Of a DNA stretch of 64,000 nt, positions 32,430-44,083 are shown piece by piece. The notes beneath the pieces were generated by a model. It ran no database searches. It was given only the letters and a program-made list of their open reading frames with translations, and had not been told where the DNA came from. Made by a program: the position numbers and the translations under genes. Source of the stretch: Hexactinellida sp. DTS-2022 (lineage: Eukaryota > Porifera > Hexactinellida); NCBI GenBank assembly GCA_028753945.1, contig JAPNXP010000007.1, forward strand, positions 1,364,001-1,428,000, in the 5' to 3' direction. Position 1 is the stretch's first letter. Every line of letters starts with the position of its first letter.

Positions 32430-33057
32430 TAGATGATCGATTTATAGAGCGGACAAATTATTTTTCCGGAATTTCATGACTTCCAGAGGTTTTTATTGTT
32501 ACAAAAACCAACTTTTCACAGATATTTAAGAAATCTAGACTCGCGGTGAGATAGTCCATGGGTTGAAATACTAAACTCACCAAAAAATGCATAAAAGGGA
32601 AAAGTGCAATAGCTAGGGCCCATCATCCGCCCTATGGGTACAATTTCTCATCTAGTAAGACCCGAGCAACCTAGAGTTAAATTACAGGTGAAAATACTCG
32701 CAATACACGACTTCCTATGCGTCCATAAAAAGTTTTTATCGCAACCTCACCGTTCACCAAATGACCATATACGAGCATAAAAATGTGCCCACTTTTGATG
32801 ACTTAGCAAATTTATATCTCCTAAAGACCTAAACCATAACTGTAGAGCAGTATTTCTCAAATTTTTTAGGACAGCGCCCTTTGTCAACAATAAAATTTGA
32901 TTTAATGAATCAGCACTATAAAGTCTACATTTCTTTACTATTCATTTATTCGATCGAGTTTATAGATTCTATTCAGTTTAGATTTGTACGTACTTATATC
33001 AAAAATTTAAGAGAAGCCTGGCTTTCGTTAATAATCACCAATACAATAGTAATTACC
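32430..33057. other. no gene seen
   Basis: AT-rich DNA. A single hAT-like end motif (CAGTATTTCTCAAA at 32848) has no partner. I see no coding region. Confidence 0.4.
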
Positions 33058-33200
33058 GTTGACGGAAAGATGGTCGCGCTGAAAATTAGTCGCGGAAAAT
33101 TGGTCGCGGGAAATTGGTCGCGAGGAAATTTGGTCGCGTGGAAATTTGGTCGCGAGGAAAAATGGTCGCTAGTAATATTATAAATCTTGAAAAGTTGGTC
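33058..33200. repeat. minisatellite end of MULE-1 (GGTCGCG repeats)
   Basis: About eight units of GGTCGCGAGGAAATT and variants, 14-17 bp each. The array sits upstream of the MULE transposase, where a terminal inverted repeat is expected. The right-hand counterpart is missing because the element is joined to P1 copy B. Confidence 0.7.
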
Positions 33201-33429
33201 GCGGGAATTAATGATAGCAGAAAACATAGTGTTAAAGATTAATTATCTACTCTTGATATTTCACTAATTGTTATGATGATGTCACTTTGTATTAATTTGT
33301 TATTATCTCAACGACCACATGTTTAGTTTAGACACCAGCCCATTTGATTATTTAAGGAAAAAATAACTGCATGGTGTAGTTTGAATTCACATTTGCCTAT
33401 TAACTTCACTTCGGTTTCTCTGATGGCCT

Positions 33430-34512
33430 CTGAATTATTTATTGAAAGGATCAGGAGCAGCAAGAATAAAATAAAGCAACTTTTTCAGGATATATTTATA
33501 CCTTAAACAGTATATCTGATGAAGTATCGTATTGGGTATGTGAGAAACGGGGTATATGCAAGGCTAGAATGCATACAATTAACGATGTAATCACCAAGCC
33601 TCTTGAAGTATCTGAAGTAGAGCAATCTCATGCACACCCACCTTCACAAGATCGAATTGAAATGTTAAAGCAATATGGGGAAATGAAAAACTTGGCAACT
33701 ACATCTGAGCAGAGTACTAGAGGTATTTTATCTTTAGGTACGGCAACAATGCATCAAATGACCATAAATAAACTACCTAAATTAGAATCTGTCAAAAGAA
33801 CAATTCCAAATTATAAGTGTAAAAATGTCGAAAGTTGTGGCAACCCGACCTGTGCAGCAGAAATCGTCATCCCTGATAAGTATAAAAGTACGATAAAAGG
33901 TGATCCATTTTTGCTTTTTGATTTAGGAATTGGAGATTAGCAAAGAATCATTGGAACGCTTAAATTTGTTTCATTATTATGTACAAGCGATAACTGGTAT
34001 TGCGATGGAACGTTTAGCGTAGTTCCAAACGTATTTCTACAATTGTACACTCTTCATGCTGAAAAAGATGGCGTTATTTTTCAGTGTATCTACGCACTGC
34101 TCCCGAATAAGAGTGAAGTAACCTATGATAGGTTATTCAAAATATTATTAGAAATAGAACCCATACTAAATCCGATGACTATTATGATTGATTTTGAGAA
34201 GGCCGCAATGAATGCTTTGCAAGATAATTTTATTTCTATCATCTTTGGATGCTTTTTTTTCACTTGAGACAAAATGTATATAAACGTGTTCAGCAACAAG
34301 GATTTACCACTCGTTACCCAGCAGATAATGATTTCGCTCTCAAGATAAAGATGATTGGAAGTTTAGCAATTGTCCCTGAAAACGATGTGATAAGTTGTTT
34401 TAATACTCTAATGGAAGATTTCCCAGAAGAGGCAATGTTTTCTATATTGAACTACAAAGTTCTTTATACGTCTCTAGGTCGTAAACATAACTCAGCCCTG
34501 CTAGCCCGTGAT
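33430..34512 (+). pseudogene. MULE transposase with FLYWCH finger (MULE-1)
   Basis: A Mutator-like transposase of the FLYWCH type. A FLYWCH-like finger (SYWVCEKRGICKAR, then HAHPP) begins near 33510. After it comes the DDE core: WYCDGTFSVVPNVFLQLYTL (first aspartate, about 34000), YALLPNKSEVTYDRLF, IMIDFEKAAMNAL (second aspartate) and GCFFHLRQNVYKRVQQQG, then DFPEEA. Frames change near 33940 and 34260, so it is broken. The C-terminal part after about 34440 is lost or merged with P1 copy B. The N-terminus start is uncertain. Confidence 0.88.
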
Positions 34513-34752
34513 TAGTATTAGCTGTAATGACAACGGTGATTGGATTTTCAAAATTTAATAGTAATAATAAACACAAACAGTATAATTTCTAATAATAATA
34601 TACAGTAAATAATACACAATTATTTGCTTTCTTTCCTCTCCTCTTTCTCTCTCTTGCTCTAGCAGTGACACACGACACACTTAACTACATAATAGAAATA
34701 AGAATAACAGAGTAATACAAATCATGGTAAATACAAATAAGTAGACACATAA

Positions 34753-35373
34753 TTAAGAGACTTTCTTAAATTTACGCTTTTCTATACTTTTTGAAAGAAC
34801 CAGCAAGTTATAATTCTTAACTTTGTTTGCAAGAAAGCAATTCGCTGCAGTAAAGACGAGCTTCGATAAGATGTTCCAACTAAACACACCACAGCTAATA
34901 CAAGTAGACTTCCAAATACTTGGATCACGATTATCGCTATCTTCCAAATACATCAAAGTGAGTTCAACTAGTATTTTTCTAGAAGGTCCACTTACAAGCT
35001 TCGCCATCAGCTCTTTATTGTTTTCGATGGCACTAAAGGTCTTCCATATAATAAATATGGAATTTAAAACTGGCTCAGATGGATATTTAATTCCGCCACG
35101 GTCCGTTAGCTGCAGAAGTTTATACTGAGAGTCCAGGTATAAATCAAGGAGAAATTCTTTATCAACTGCTAGCATATGTAGACAGACATGACACGGTTCT
35201 GTTTGTTTCAGGTACTGATGGACAGTATAGACTGCAATAAAGGCTAATGATTGAAGCAACTGTGAACCACAATCAATTGTTGATAAATCATTAATCTCAT
35301 CAAGAAATGGCTCCAAATTGAACTCACCATCAGTAGTGGAATACGCTATACGGAGAAGAAAATGACTTAACAA
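34753..35373 (-). pseudogene. P1 copy B transposase, C-terminal part
   Basis: A 206-codon open frame. It contains the GEFNLEPFLDEINDLS segment, AFIAVYTVHQYLK with a C-x2-C pair (HVCLHM nearby), LTDRGGIKYPSEPV, SGPSRK, and the FSWNILSKLVF tail also present in P2. This is the conserved C-terminal region of THAP9/P-type transposases. Copy A carries the same region with more damage. Confidence 0.85.
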
Positions 35374-35399
35374 ATGACTGAATAGATTGAAAGGAAGTG

Positions 35400-35885
35400 T
35401 CTTGTTGGTCAGTATATATGTTTGATTATGCTAGAAAGTTTAAGTCGACGCTCGGTTCAAGGATTTGAAGATAGGAGATGTGATAATTAGAACCCGACAT
35501 CATACGGTATAGACCGAAATCGTGTTCCAAGGGATCCGTCTGTAGAAAGGAGGACAACAGATATGTAAAGCCACAAGATTGAGTCAAATGATTGGTAATT
35601 TGTGGTAAGGTAATACAAGCATGTCTAAAACTGGTGTATGTTTGTTTACTCAGTTTGCCAATTTTTTCTGGTAAAGTTTGCCAAGAATCTAACCAAAACT
35701 ACATGGGTCAAAAGTAGAAATCGCTCGTCATTAAAAGTCAAAGGTCTAGAGAAATTATCGTTCAAACGTATTCCTTTAAATGGTGTGTTAACGTTGAATA
35801 ATTTCCAAACAGTAAGAAGGGTATCAACAAACTCGGGAGTATTATTTCTATATTCTGGATAGTTAGCGCAGATATTGTTAATTCG
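35400..35885 (-). pseudogene. P1 copy B transposase, catalytic middle part
   Basis: The minus-strand frames give EFVDTLLTVWKLFNVN, IRLNDNFSRPLTFNDERF and FGLYRMMSGSNYHIS, the same order as in P2 (FLELINQVWKLFNVN, HFGLYRQMSGSHYQIS). Several frameshifts break the reading. Beyond about 35890 to 36890 I see no P-element similarity. Confidence 0.75.
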
Positions 35886-35889
35886 TTAA

Positions 35890-36890
35890 CGACTTTCAAA
35901 TCCAGTTTTACTGAGTAAAGGTTTAATAATAGTAATAGAAGGAAATAGTTCAAATAGTAAAATAAGTAATAACTTTCGTCTATTTATAGACTCTTCAGTT
36001 TGTTAATAGTGTTTAGTTTGAATGTAACTGTAGGTGCTTTAAGTTGGGTCTGTTACCGGAGTTGGTTTGGAATTCATTTTGTTCTGTATATTTGCTGTAT
36101 TGCATTTGTACTGTATTAGTATAGACATACTTCTTTAGTATTAACTATACACTGCTGCTGCTTGATTATAGTTTGTAGTATAGTAGTATTGCAATATCTT
36201 GCAAATGCTGTTGTAGCTTTACTATGTAGTATTGCAGTATTGCAGTTTGCTGCAAAATGCTGTTGTAGCTTTATTGGAATGGGTTGTAGTTTGGATTTTA
36301 TTGTTGTTGGTGTCGCTTTTAGGTGTTAGTATTTTAGATTGTATTGAGTTGGTTGTGTGATTGTATTTAGGTGTAGCCGTAATCCTTGTTGGTAGTGTTG
36401 TTGTTTGGAGGGTTTATGTTTTTATTGGGACCATAATGGTGTCTTTGAACGCGCCGGTTTTTAGTGCAAAAAGATGTTGCTGGCGCGCCCTTGAGTGGCA
36501 GTTGGTTTTACCAGGAGTTATGCTACACACTTTAGTAGCCAGAGAGCTTTAGACTGATACCCAATACTACTCAATTTAATAGCTGGGATTTTACAATTCA
36601 CCATACTACTAAATTAAAATAGATAGGGTTTTTACCAATTCACCAAAACTACTTAATTTAATTGCTAAGGTTTTACTTCTGGACCGAATTTAACACATTC
36701 AAAAGCGAAGTTTTTCCAGCACGGTAGATAACGACGCTTATGAATTTGGGAAACACGATTCCATAGTCAAATGAGGAGCTAACTTGGATAAACTTGTTCT
36801 TTCTGAATTATATAATTGACATACATCTTCAAAGGATGCACAACCGAACTTAAGGGGATAATCACAATAAGAACTAGAGTTGTATTTTAA
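35890..36890. other. unassigned insert in P1 copy B, T/G-rich
   Basis: This 1-kb stretch has no counterpart in P1 copy A, which is deleted here. It is T- and G-rich with repeats of TGCTGTTGTAGCTTTA and AGTATTGCAGTATTGC. It could be the normal 5' coding part of P1 in decay or an unrelated insertion. No domain was recognised. The short plus-strand frame at 36361-36552 is not supported. Confidence 0.35.
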
Positions 36891-37857
36891 AGCAAGTTCC
36901 TGCAAAACAGATTCAATTTCTCGGATGCCACTAATTGCAGCAATGGAAACGGATATACTCTTTCATGGCAATCTATATACTAAGGCAATGGCACTCTAGT
37001 GAATTACTGGACCATGGATGGCAATTACCATGGGTTTTCCAAGTTTCTACTAATTGTCATAAAGCCTTTCAGTGGTATTTTAATGTGTAACAAATATTAT
37101 ATTTTAAATTCTAAGACTATCCAGCCCCAATTATCATAATATTTGGATAATAATTTAGAAATAAATACGTTATTTTTAATGAATTCAATGCAACACAAAC
37201 TATACAGCATTATACTATATGAACAAATACATAGAATCAAGAAATGGTACATAAGCAGCATGTGAATCCTTCAACTGTTCGACTGACTGTAGACACGCAT
37301 CGCTCTCTCTAACGCTCGTAGACACAACGCTCTCTCTAACGCTCGTAGACACACTCAATACGTAGTAGAATAACCTATAACAAAACAAGCAAGAAAATTA
37401 GTTGAATTTTTTTAGTTTAGTGTTATCTTTATTTAAAACCATGGCATTATAATTGCGAACCCTCTTTGATAAGATAATGTTTGACCAAGTTAAACACATT
37501 TTCTTTAATATATCCCAATTCCAAACACCACAGAAACACCAATCTTTCCAGAAATCACTGTATCTCTCTGCAATAAAGTTCATAGAGATACTCATCAACA
37601 GGCTACGGGATGGTCCAGAATAGAATTCCTTACTTAAAGATTCACAGTTGTCAATTTTGAGGAAGGTTTCATATAATATGCAAACACATTTTACCACATA
37701 ACGAGAAGGATATTTAAGAGAGCCCCTATCCACTAAATCAATCAAAGTATATTGGGAGCCAACGTCATTGTTAACTTCCAGGAGTTTATCTGATGTTAAA
37801 AGATTATGGCAAGATAGACAGCCATTAGACTTCTTAAAGTAAGAGAAGACTGCGTAT

Positions 37858-39730
37858 CAGGGGCGCCGAAAGTGGGGTGGAAGGGTGGGTGTGGACCCAC
37901 CCTAAAATTATTTAGGGTAGGTTTAACCCACCCTGTTAATGCTCGATATTCCAATCAATATTTTTATTCAATTGATTTAAGTAATTGCTGTCATCCAAGA
38001 TCCAATTTTGTTTAGATTTGTTCACAATTTGTCACCAAATTCATAGAAGTTCATAGACATTCAGAATGTATAACAAGTATATGTTATCTATAACCCCTCT
38101 GAAGGTTTCTAATTAATGATTATACAGTGTACTCCGCTAAATTGGGACACCGGTTAATCGGGACAGCCGCTAATTGGGACAACGCCCCAAGAACAGAATG
38201 CTTCATTAGAAGCAATTACTAAATTTTCGGTTAATCGGGACAAACTAGCAAAAGCCCCTCACAGACGGGATGGGAGTGTGCTCCTTCTAGTTCAACTTCC
38301 CCAATGTTTAATTTGAGGGAGTGTGCTCCCTCTGATTGCACTATAATTTAACTAGAATTTCAATATTTAAATTACAATTATCATAGTGTAATATAATTAA
38401 ATTATTGTTTGAATTGTGAAGACTTCAAATGGTTTGAATTAATTAAAGATTAATTTAAATTATTACAAATATAAATTAGGACACGTGTAGTATTTACGTT
38501 GCTATTTTGATTAATACAATAGACATCATCATCATCAACTTGTAAAATGTTCCAACTTCCAAGTGTTTTCATTGCATTTGTATGAAATACATATTCAAAC
38601 ACAAAGTAATACAAACCAATCAATAACAGTCATTATCTAGCAGATAGTAGTAGGCTTATGTAATATGTTCTATTGTATTCAGTATACTATAGAGTAATTA
38701 CAATATGGAGAAATGGCTGATTTATGTAAATAATCGTTAATATAACGTAGAATTGATTAGCGACCTATTAATTCTAATTGATATATAGAAAGAACATCCT
38801 TATGAGAATACAACCTCTATATTTTCAATAACTAATTCGAATTATTAACGAAAGAGTCACTAGCCCAGAATATATATTTCGATATAACTGACGAACAAAA
38901 GCTAAATTGAGAAATCTGGCTTCGAGGTGATCATCTCCAGAAAATTCTATATCTACAGACGAAATTTGAAAACTCTATCCCTAACGGTGTAGTCAGGCCA
39001 TCGCGTACGGCCGGCCGGAAGTCCGACAGAGGTAAATACAGTAGTGGGCACTTATAAATTATAATATAACTATAGTAGGACCCTACTATAACGTTTTACT
39101 AGAAGAAGCACACTAAAATTTGGTTCAAAATTGGTGCTCGCTCAATAGAAAATTCATATTGATCAGAGATTCGGAACAAATTCTAATAATCTTTGTCAAT
39201 ACTGATGAGGCAGGACAAAATATCTCAATATTGTCTATTTCTTATTGATTTCAGTAATATCGAAATATACCAGAGATTATTACCTTGTGGTTCAGGGATA
39301 TATCAAACCGTCCAGAGAATATTGCGGTTCATTCTATGGGTTTGAGAATAATCAATGATCCGCAGGCATTGGAGGAATTGTTGTAACAGGTTTAAAACCA
39401 AAATTTGTAGGTAATCACTACTTTACAAAGGTTTTTCGCTTAATTGGGACAAGAGGCCTGGAACAAACGTGTCCAAATTAAGCGGAGTAGACTGTATATA
39501 ATTTCTTTTAGTTACACGTTTTTAAAAATAACGAACACTAATTAAAATTTCAGGCTGAAGTTCCTTTAATATTTTGTCAATTTCAGCCTCAAAATTCCTT
39601 ATAAAGGTATTCCTTATAGTTATAAACAAGAAACGTGTATTCTCGTTATTAGTCTTATTGAATTTTTTTTTCATTTTATGTATACCGGGAAGTATACCCA
39701 CCCTGATACAAATGAGTTCCGGCGCCCCTG
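37858..39730. mobile_element. hAT-type element inside the P2 transposase gene
   Basis: The inverted ends CAGGGGCGCCG and CGGCGCCCCTG are flanked by an exact 8-bp duplication, CTGCGTAT (37850-37857 and 39731-39738). The sequence near the ends has GGGTGGG and ACCCACCCT in both orientations. A pogo-like element at 38125-39494 makes up most of it. No transposase is left. It interrupts the P2 frame within the alanine codon after IAGY. Confidence 0.93.
38125..39494. mobile_element. pogo/Tigger-like non-autonomous element, 1.37 kb
   Basis: Ends CAGTGTACTCCGCTAAATTG and CAATTAAGCGGAGTAGACTG-like complement are flanked by TA on both sides. Repeats of TTAATTGGGACA variants follow each end. CAGT ends and a TA duplication are characteristic of pogo/Tigger elements. 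The interior has no transposase and shares segments with 1325-1620. Nested in the hAT at 37858-39730. Confidence 0.88.
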
Positions 39731-42700
39731 CTGCGTATCCTGCTATATAAACGAGACATTCCATTTGAGAAACCTCTATTTCAGGGACTGAAATTTCATT
39801 CAATGTGGTTAGATAAAGTTCTATATCGTGTTGCTCCTCATTACAACTATCAAAATCGTCAGCAAATTTATGAAGGTATTCTTTAAGAGAAATACTGTCT
39901 TCACAAGAGATAGCACCGTGTTTTAGAGCGAACACTTTTAGAATGTTTGAAAGTTGGAGTCTGCGTTCGCTTTCCAAAATTTGGTTAAATGAAATCTGGT
40001 AGTGAGACCCTGACATCTGTCTATATAAACCAAAGTGGTGCTCCAGCGCATCATTTTGAATTCTTGCAGTTAGAAGGTACTGGTATCCGCAGTTCTCGGT
40101 AAGTTGTTTGACCAGCAGTGGTAACGCCTCGCATGTGTGTCTGAAACTGGTAAAGGTTTGTGGTGTTAACTTTCCATATAAAGATGGCAGATTATTCCAA
40201 ATATCCAACCAAGAGACGACGTCGTTTAAAAATTGTAAACGAAAATCTCCTGGGTAAATTGGAGCTGAATATTCATCCTTAAAACGTATATCTTTTCCGA
40301 CCCAGTTGACATTGAATAGTTTCCACACCTGATTGATTAATTCAAGGAATTCTACTGTTTGATTCGTGTGTATGATGTCTTTTTTCCATTTTCCACGATA
40401 ATAACCCGGCATATGTTGTCTCATGGAAAATTTTCAAAGCAAAACTAACATTTTGTCGTTCTAACCTTGAGGGCCAACAGGCTTTCGCTGTTAATCTTGG
40501 TGCTCGCTTCAAGACATTACATTTATCAGAATTGAATAAATTACGGATATCTTGAAAGGGTGCATAACAGGATAAAGAGATTTAGAGGTAAAATGAGTGG
40601 TCGAAATGTTGGTTCTAGAAATGGAGACGTAAAAACTTTTGTTTACGTTACTGATATTTTGTTGTACACATAATTTACATTCAGCAAATTTCGGAAAAAT
40701 AAATGTATTGTCCAAATTTTTTAGATTTAACCAATTATTCCTAATGGACTTAATGATATGAACAAAATCAAAAAACAAAATTGAACTTCTTTGTGGATTG
40801 CATGGGTGCTGTACCTTTGGTTCCAGTCTCGAATTAATTGAAAAGAATTTGTATAAACGAACATTGGGTGGATAATTATCAGTACACACAGCTTCAACAA
40901 ACACTCCACAAGCTTCGATGTCACAAATAGTTGATTTAACAATTGGATATAATGATTCTGCGGATGAAGAACCCAAAGGTATTAATCGCACAATGGTGGA
41001 AAACTTGGCCGATAAACTAGAAACCATCATAGAAAAAACTGTAGTATGTGGATCATCCGGATTATGAATCGACCCAATTACCCTTCCTCCCTTATAGGAT
41101 GCATCACTACGAATGTGAACTTCATCCATTTGAAGAATCACATGGCGCTCTAAATCATTAAACGTGGTAGCAATTTCTTGAAGAATTTTAGTATACTCAC
41201 TCTCTAGGCCAATACTATTTTTGATCTTCAACAAATTACCTTCGTGTGGAAGTATTATACAGTTAGAGCTTTGGATAAGCCGATAACAAGCTGGCGAAAT
41301 TCCGTGAACTTTTAGACAAAAGACCTGAGTGAGAATATTATAACGACGAGCATGTTTATCAACAATTAAGTATTTCAGCTGATCGATCAAAAAATTAAGA
41401 CGAATTAGCATAGAATCATTCTCGGAATCGAAATCAAATGTGGAATGGGTAGGATCTAGTGTATCAATAGCACTAGAAAGATTATGAATGGCATTCTCGA
41501 CATGTTTTTTCAAAGGGGTCGCTGTGGAAATTGAGCAATCTTTTTGACTCATTTCAAATATTTCAACTTCATGAATAATATTTTCTAACAATCTGATATC
41601 GTTGAACGAATTACAAGATAGTTTGATATTCTATTATTTTCTTTATAAAAAGCCTTACAATCTAATTTTTCATCAACAATTATTGAACGTTCGATCGTAG
41701 AAATTTCATTATGATAGTGAATCTTAAGAGAATAATTGTAGAATTGGGTCGATGAAGAAACCAACCGTTAGGTAGTTCAATTATATGTAACTTAGAAATA
41801 ATACAATTAAGAGTAGAAAGAATAAACTTAGATTCAGTTTCTTTGATTTCTGCGCGGCTCTTCTGGTAGGCTTCCTGTACCCTCTTCTCCTCCTTAACAT
41901 CTAAAGATAGTCTTTGACATCTATCAGCAGCATCTGTCAGATAGCTAGGACAGTTTGGAAAGATGCTAGGGACTGCACACTTCTTCAGAGCCACTTTCTT
42001 CCTGATCGTCTCAATCATCTCCATTCCATTGAAGTATTGAATGGTCCTCTCTATGTCTTCTTCATGGAAATGGTGTATGCAGACCTTCAAAACAAAAGAC
42101 ACAGAATACAATATAAAAGTAAACATATTATAACAAAGTACGTACCTTCAATCGTTTATTCATCTCGTAGTCTTCTCTCTGCCTAGGTATTGCTCGGAAC
42201 CACTTCTCACGAGTTTCAACATCAGTGGGGAAAGAGAAAACAGGTACATATTCATCTTTGTCAGAATAGTTTGACTTACAACCAGGTACGAGGCGAGTCA
42301 TGTTGAAATTTGAATACGCAAAGTGAAAATTATAAGTTTAGCAAGTGACAATGCAATTAAAATCATTATTGAATATCGTAAAAATTTTGAGTGTAAAAAT
42401 TATGGGTGGTTATTATGTGGTTAGTGAAATTCGTACTCTCACTACTCTGACGTTTATTGGGCAGAATGTAGAAATTAGTCAGCTACTCAAGTGTCTATAA
42501 CTTCCATAATCATTCAGTACTCTTATTTCTTGAACGTGAATATGATCTAAACGAATTTTAATCGTTCTGTAGGGATGAATTCAAACAATTGTTACCGCTA
42601 GATTAATATAGTGAATATCCCTGAAAATCAAGTTTATATTCTCGCAGTTATTCCAAAAATAAGTTCTAAGGGGCATAAAGTAGGTGAATTCACCATAAAT

Positions 42701-43147
42701 ACTCAAATCATTTTTAAATTTCAAGTTATTGTATAGAATAATCCCATGGTAATTGCCATCCATGGTCCAGTAATTCACTAGAGTGCCATTGCCTTAGTAT
42801 ATAGATTGCTATGACTGTCTATTAAAATAGGCTGAGGTGGATAAATAAGCATTGATTTCAAGGTACAAATCTACTGAGATATTTTTTCAGCCATTTTAGC
42901 GAGAACAAACGTTATGTTGCTTTCATTACGGAACCACACCAATCAACTATAAGGTAAATAAATCAAGGTTAAGTTGGTTAACTTATCTTTCAAGTCCTGT
43001 GGAGAGTTACCACAAACTTCTCTTTCTCTTGACTCTCGGATCTCAAGCTGAGTTGTAGTGTTTGGTTCATTAATTCTTCCTCTTTTGCATCGTATGAGAA
43101 TCGATTCCGTTTGTAAGGTTTGGATAAGTAATATGCTGTGCAACGAG

Positions 43148-43433
43148 TTAGTAACTTGGTACAGCGCCTTCCTTCAGCTTTGGCTTCGCCCGCGGTGCTT
43201 CAGTAAAAGTACTATCTCCTCTTGGGACTTGGCAAGTGTAGTCTATGTCTTCTTTCTGAAAATGGTTGATACATACATAGACCACCTTCAGGTCACCGAT
43301 ATCCTCGCGACGAAGAGCGTATGTCCAGGCATGATTCAGGGTTGGTGGATTTTGAGGCATCTTGAACACAAGGAACATGGTCATCTGGGTTGTAGTTGCT
43401 CTTGCATCCGGGGACAGAACATGAGCTAGGCAT
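43148..43433 (-). pseudogene. P1 copy B THAP DNA-binding domain
   Basis: The same THAP start as copy A: SCSVPGCKSNY-type cysteines at 43433 downward, then FKMPQNPPTLNHAWTYALRR, VVYVCINHFQKEDIDYT and KLKEGAVPS. The one-base frame shift between the cysteine pair and FKMPQ is shared with copy A. The domain would bind the element's terminal region in an active relative. Confidence 0.85.
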
Positions 43434-43668
43434 GTATAGAAGCTAAATATGAATTAAATACCAAAGCGAAATTAAAAGAATGAGATTTTACGTCAATAGA
43501 AGAGTTTGGAATAAAATCTGATCAATAAACGTATATATTTCAAGAATATTTCTAATTAATGTGGTTGATTATGATTATTATTTTTGAAATTAAATATTAC
43601 CATTTTCTCCTTCATCCTTGGTCCACATTTTCTAGGTAACTGTCAAGCCATATATAAAGTAGGCTATG

Positions 43669-44008
43669 GTTGAAACTATTTTACACATTATATTCAAACT
43701 GTGCGTCTTCAGTATATTAGGGCTAAGATTTTCGCCACAATAAAAGCTTAGTTTTGATGGATTGATGAGTAATCGTCAAAGATTTAACGGTTTTGGCTTT
43801 AACATAAGTATATATAAAAAAAATTGTTATTAGAATATGTTATTTGAGATTTGTTAGTTGTTTAATACGTCTTTTATTGGATACATATTACATATTATAC
43901 GTAATACTTATACCTTGATTATAACATCTCGCTCATGGAATTTGCTTTGAACAACTTTCGAGTAAATCGATATTCTTTCATTGTTAATCGACTCACAGCA
44001 TCGTTTAG

Positions 44009-44048
<40 letters not shown>

Positions 44049-44083
44049 AATTAATAGTTTATTAATAATATATATTATATATA
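43669..44083. other. no gene; (AT)n microsatellite
   Basis: AT-rich DNA between P1 copy B and the Ginger-type element. An (AT)n run of about 35 bases lies at 44010-44045. The target site of the Ginger-type element is in this TA-rich stretch, so its duplication (TATA) is not diagnostic on its own. Confidence 0.5.

Larger units (their letters stand above)
37398..42301 (-). pseudogene. P2 THAP-domain P-type transposase, broken
   Basis: Exon 1 (42301-42146) encodes MTRLVPGCKSNY and FREKWFRAIPR-like THAP sequence. A 61-bp intron (GTACGT...TTTGAAG, 42145-42085) is followed by VCIHHFHEEDI and CAVPSIFPNC. Then come coiled linker, ISPACYRLIQSS (helix-turn-helix), HVILQMDEVHIRSDASYKGG and AVCTDNYPPNVRLYKFF (RNase H-like aspartates), FVHIIKSIRNNWLN, FHETTYAGLL, HHFGLYRQMSG, YIAGYA [hAT insertion] VFSYFKKSNGCLSC, LVDRGSLKYPS and a GVWNWDILKKM tail. 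The first THAP cysteine seems replaced. Frameshifts near 40565 and 40420 and the insertion make it inactive. It ends at 37398. Confidence 0.9.
36964..42813 (-). mobile_element. P-superfamily transposon P2 (5.85 kb), inserted in P1 copy B
   Basis: The inverted ends CATGGCAATCTATATACTAA extend about 70 bp with very few differences. The P1 sequence ATATACTCTGTCTATTA, intact in copy A, is split here, giving imperfect 7-bp flanks (ACTCTTT and ACTGTCT). It codes for a THAP transposase on the minus strand. A hAT element (37858-39730) is inserted in the gene. Without it P2 would be about 4 kb, a normal size for a complete P-type element. Confidence 0.92.
34434..43668 (-). mobile_element. P-superfamily transposon P1, copy B, split by P2
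   Basis: The right end (…ATATAAAGTAGGCTATG at 43668) matches the P1 terminus of copy A. The left end is missing: at about 34434 P1 sequence meets MULE-1. The copy keeps the catalytic middle that copy A lacks (around 35780-35890) but is interrupted by P2 (36964-42813). Near-identical stretches to copy A (for example 26360-27223 with 42830-43668) show a close common source. Confidence 0.85.

Noticed and set aside
32848-32870. Single hAT-like end, CAGTATTTCTCAAA
   Set aside because: No matching opposite end or target duplication was found. The similar end at 28992 faces the wrong way to be its partner.
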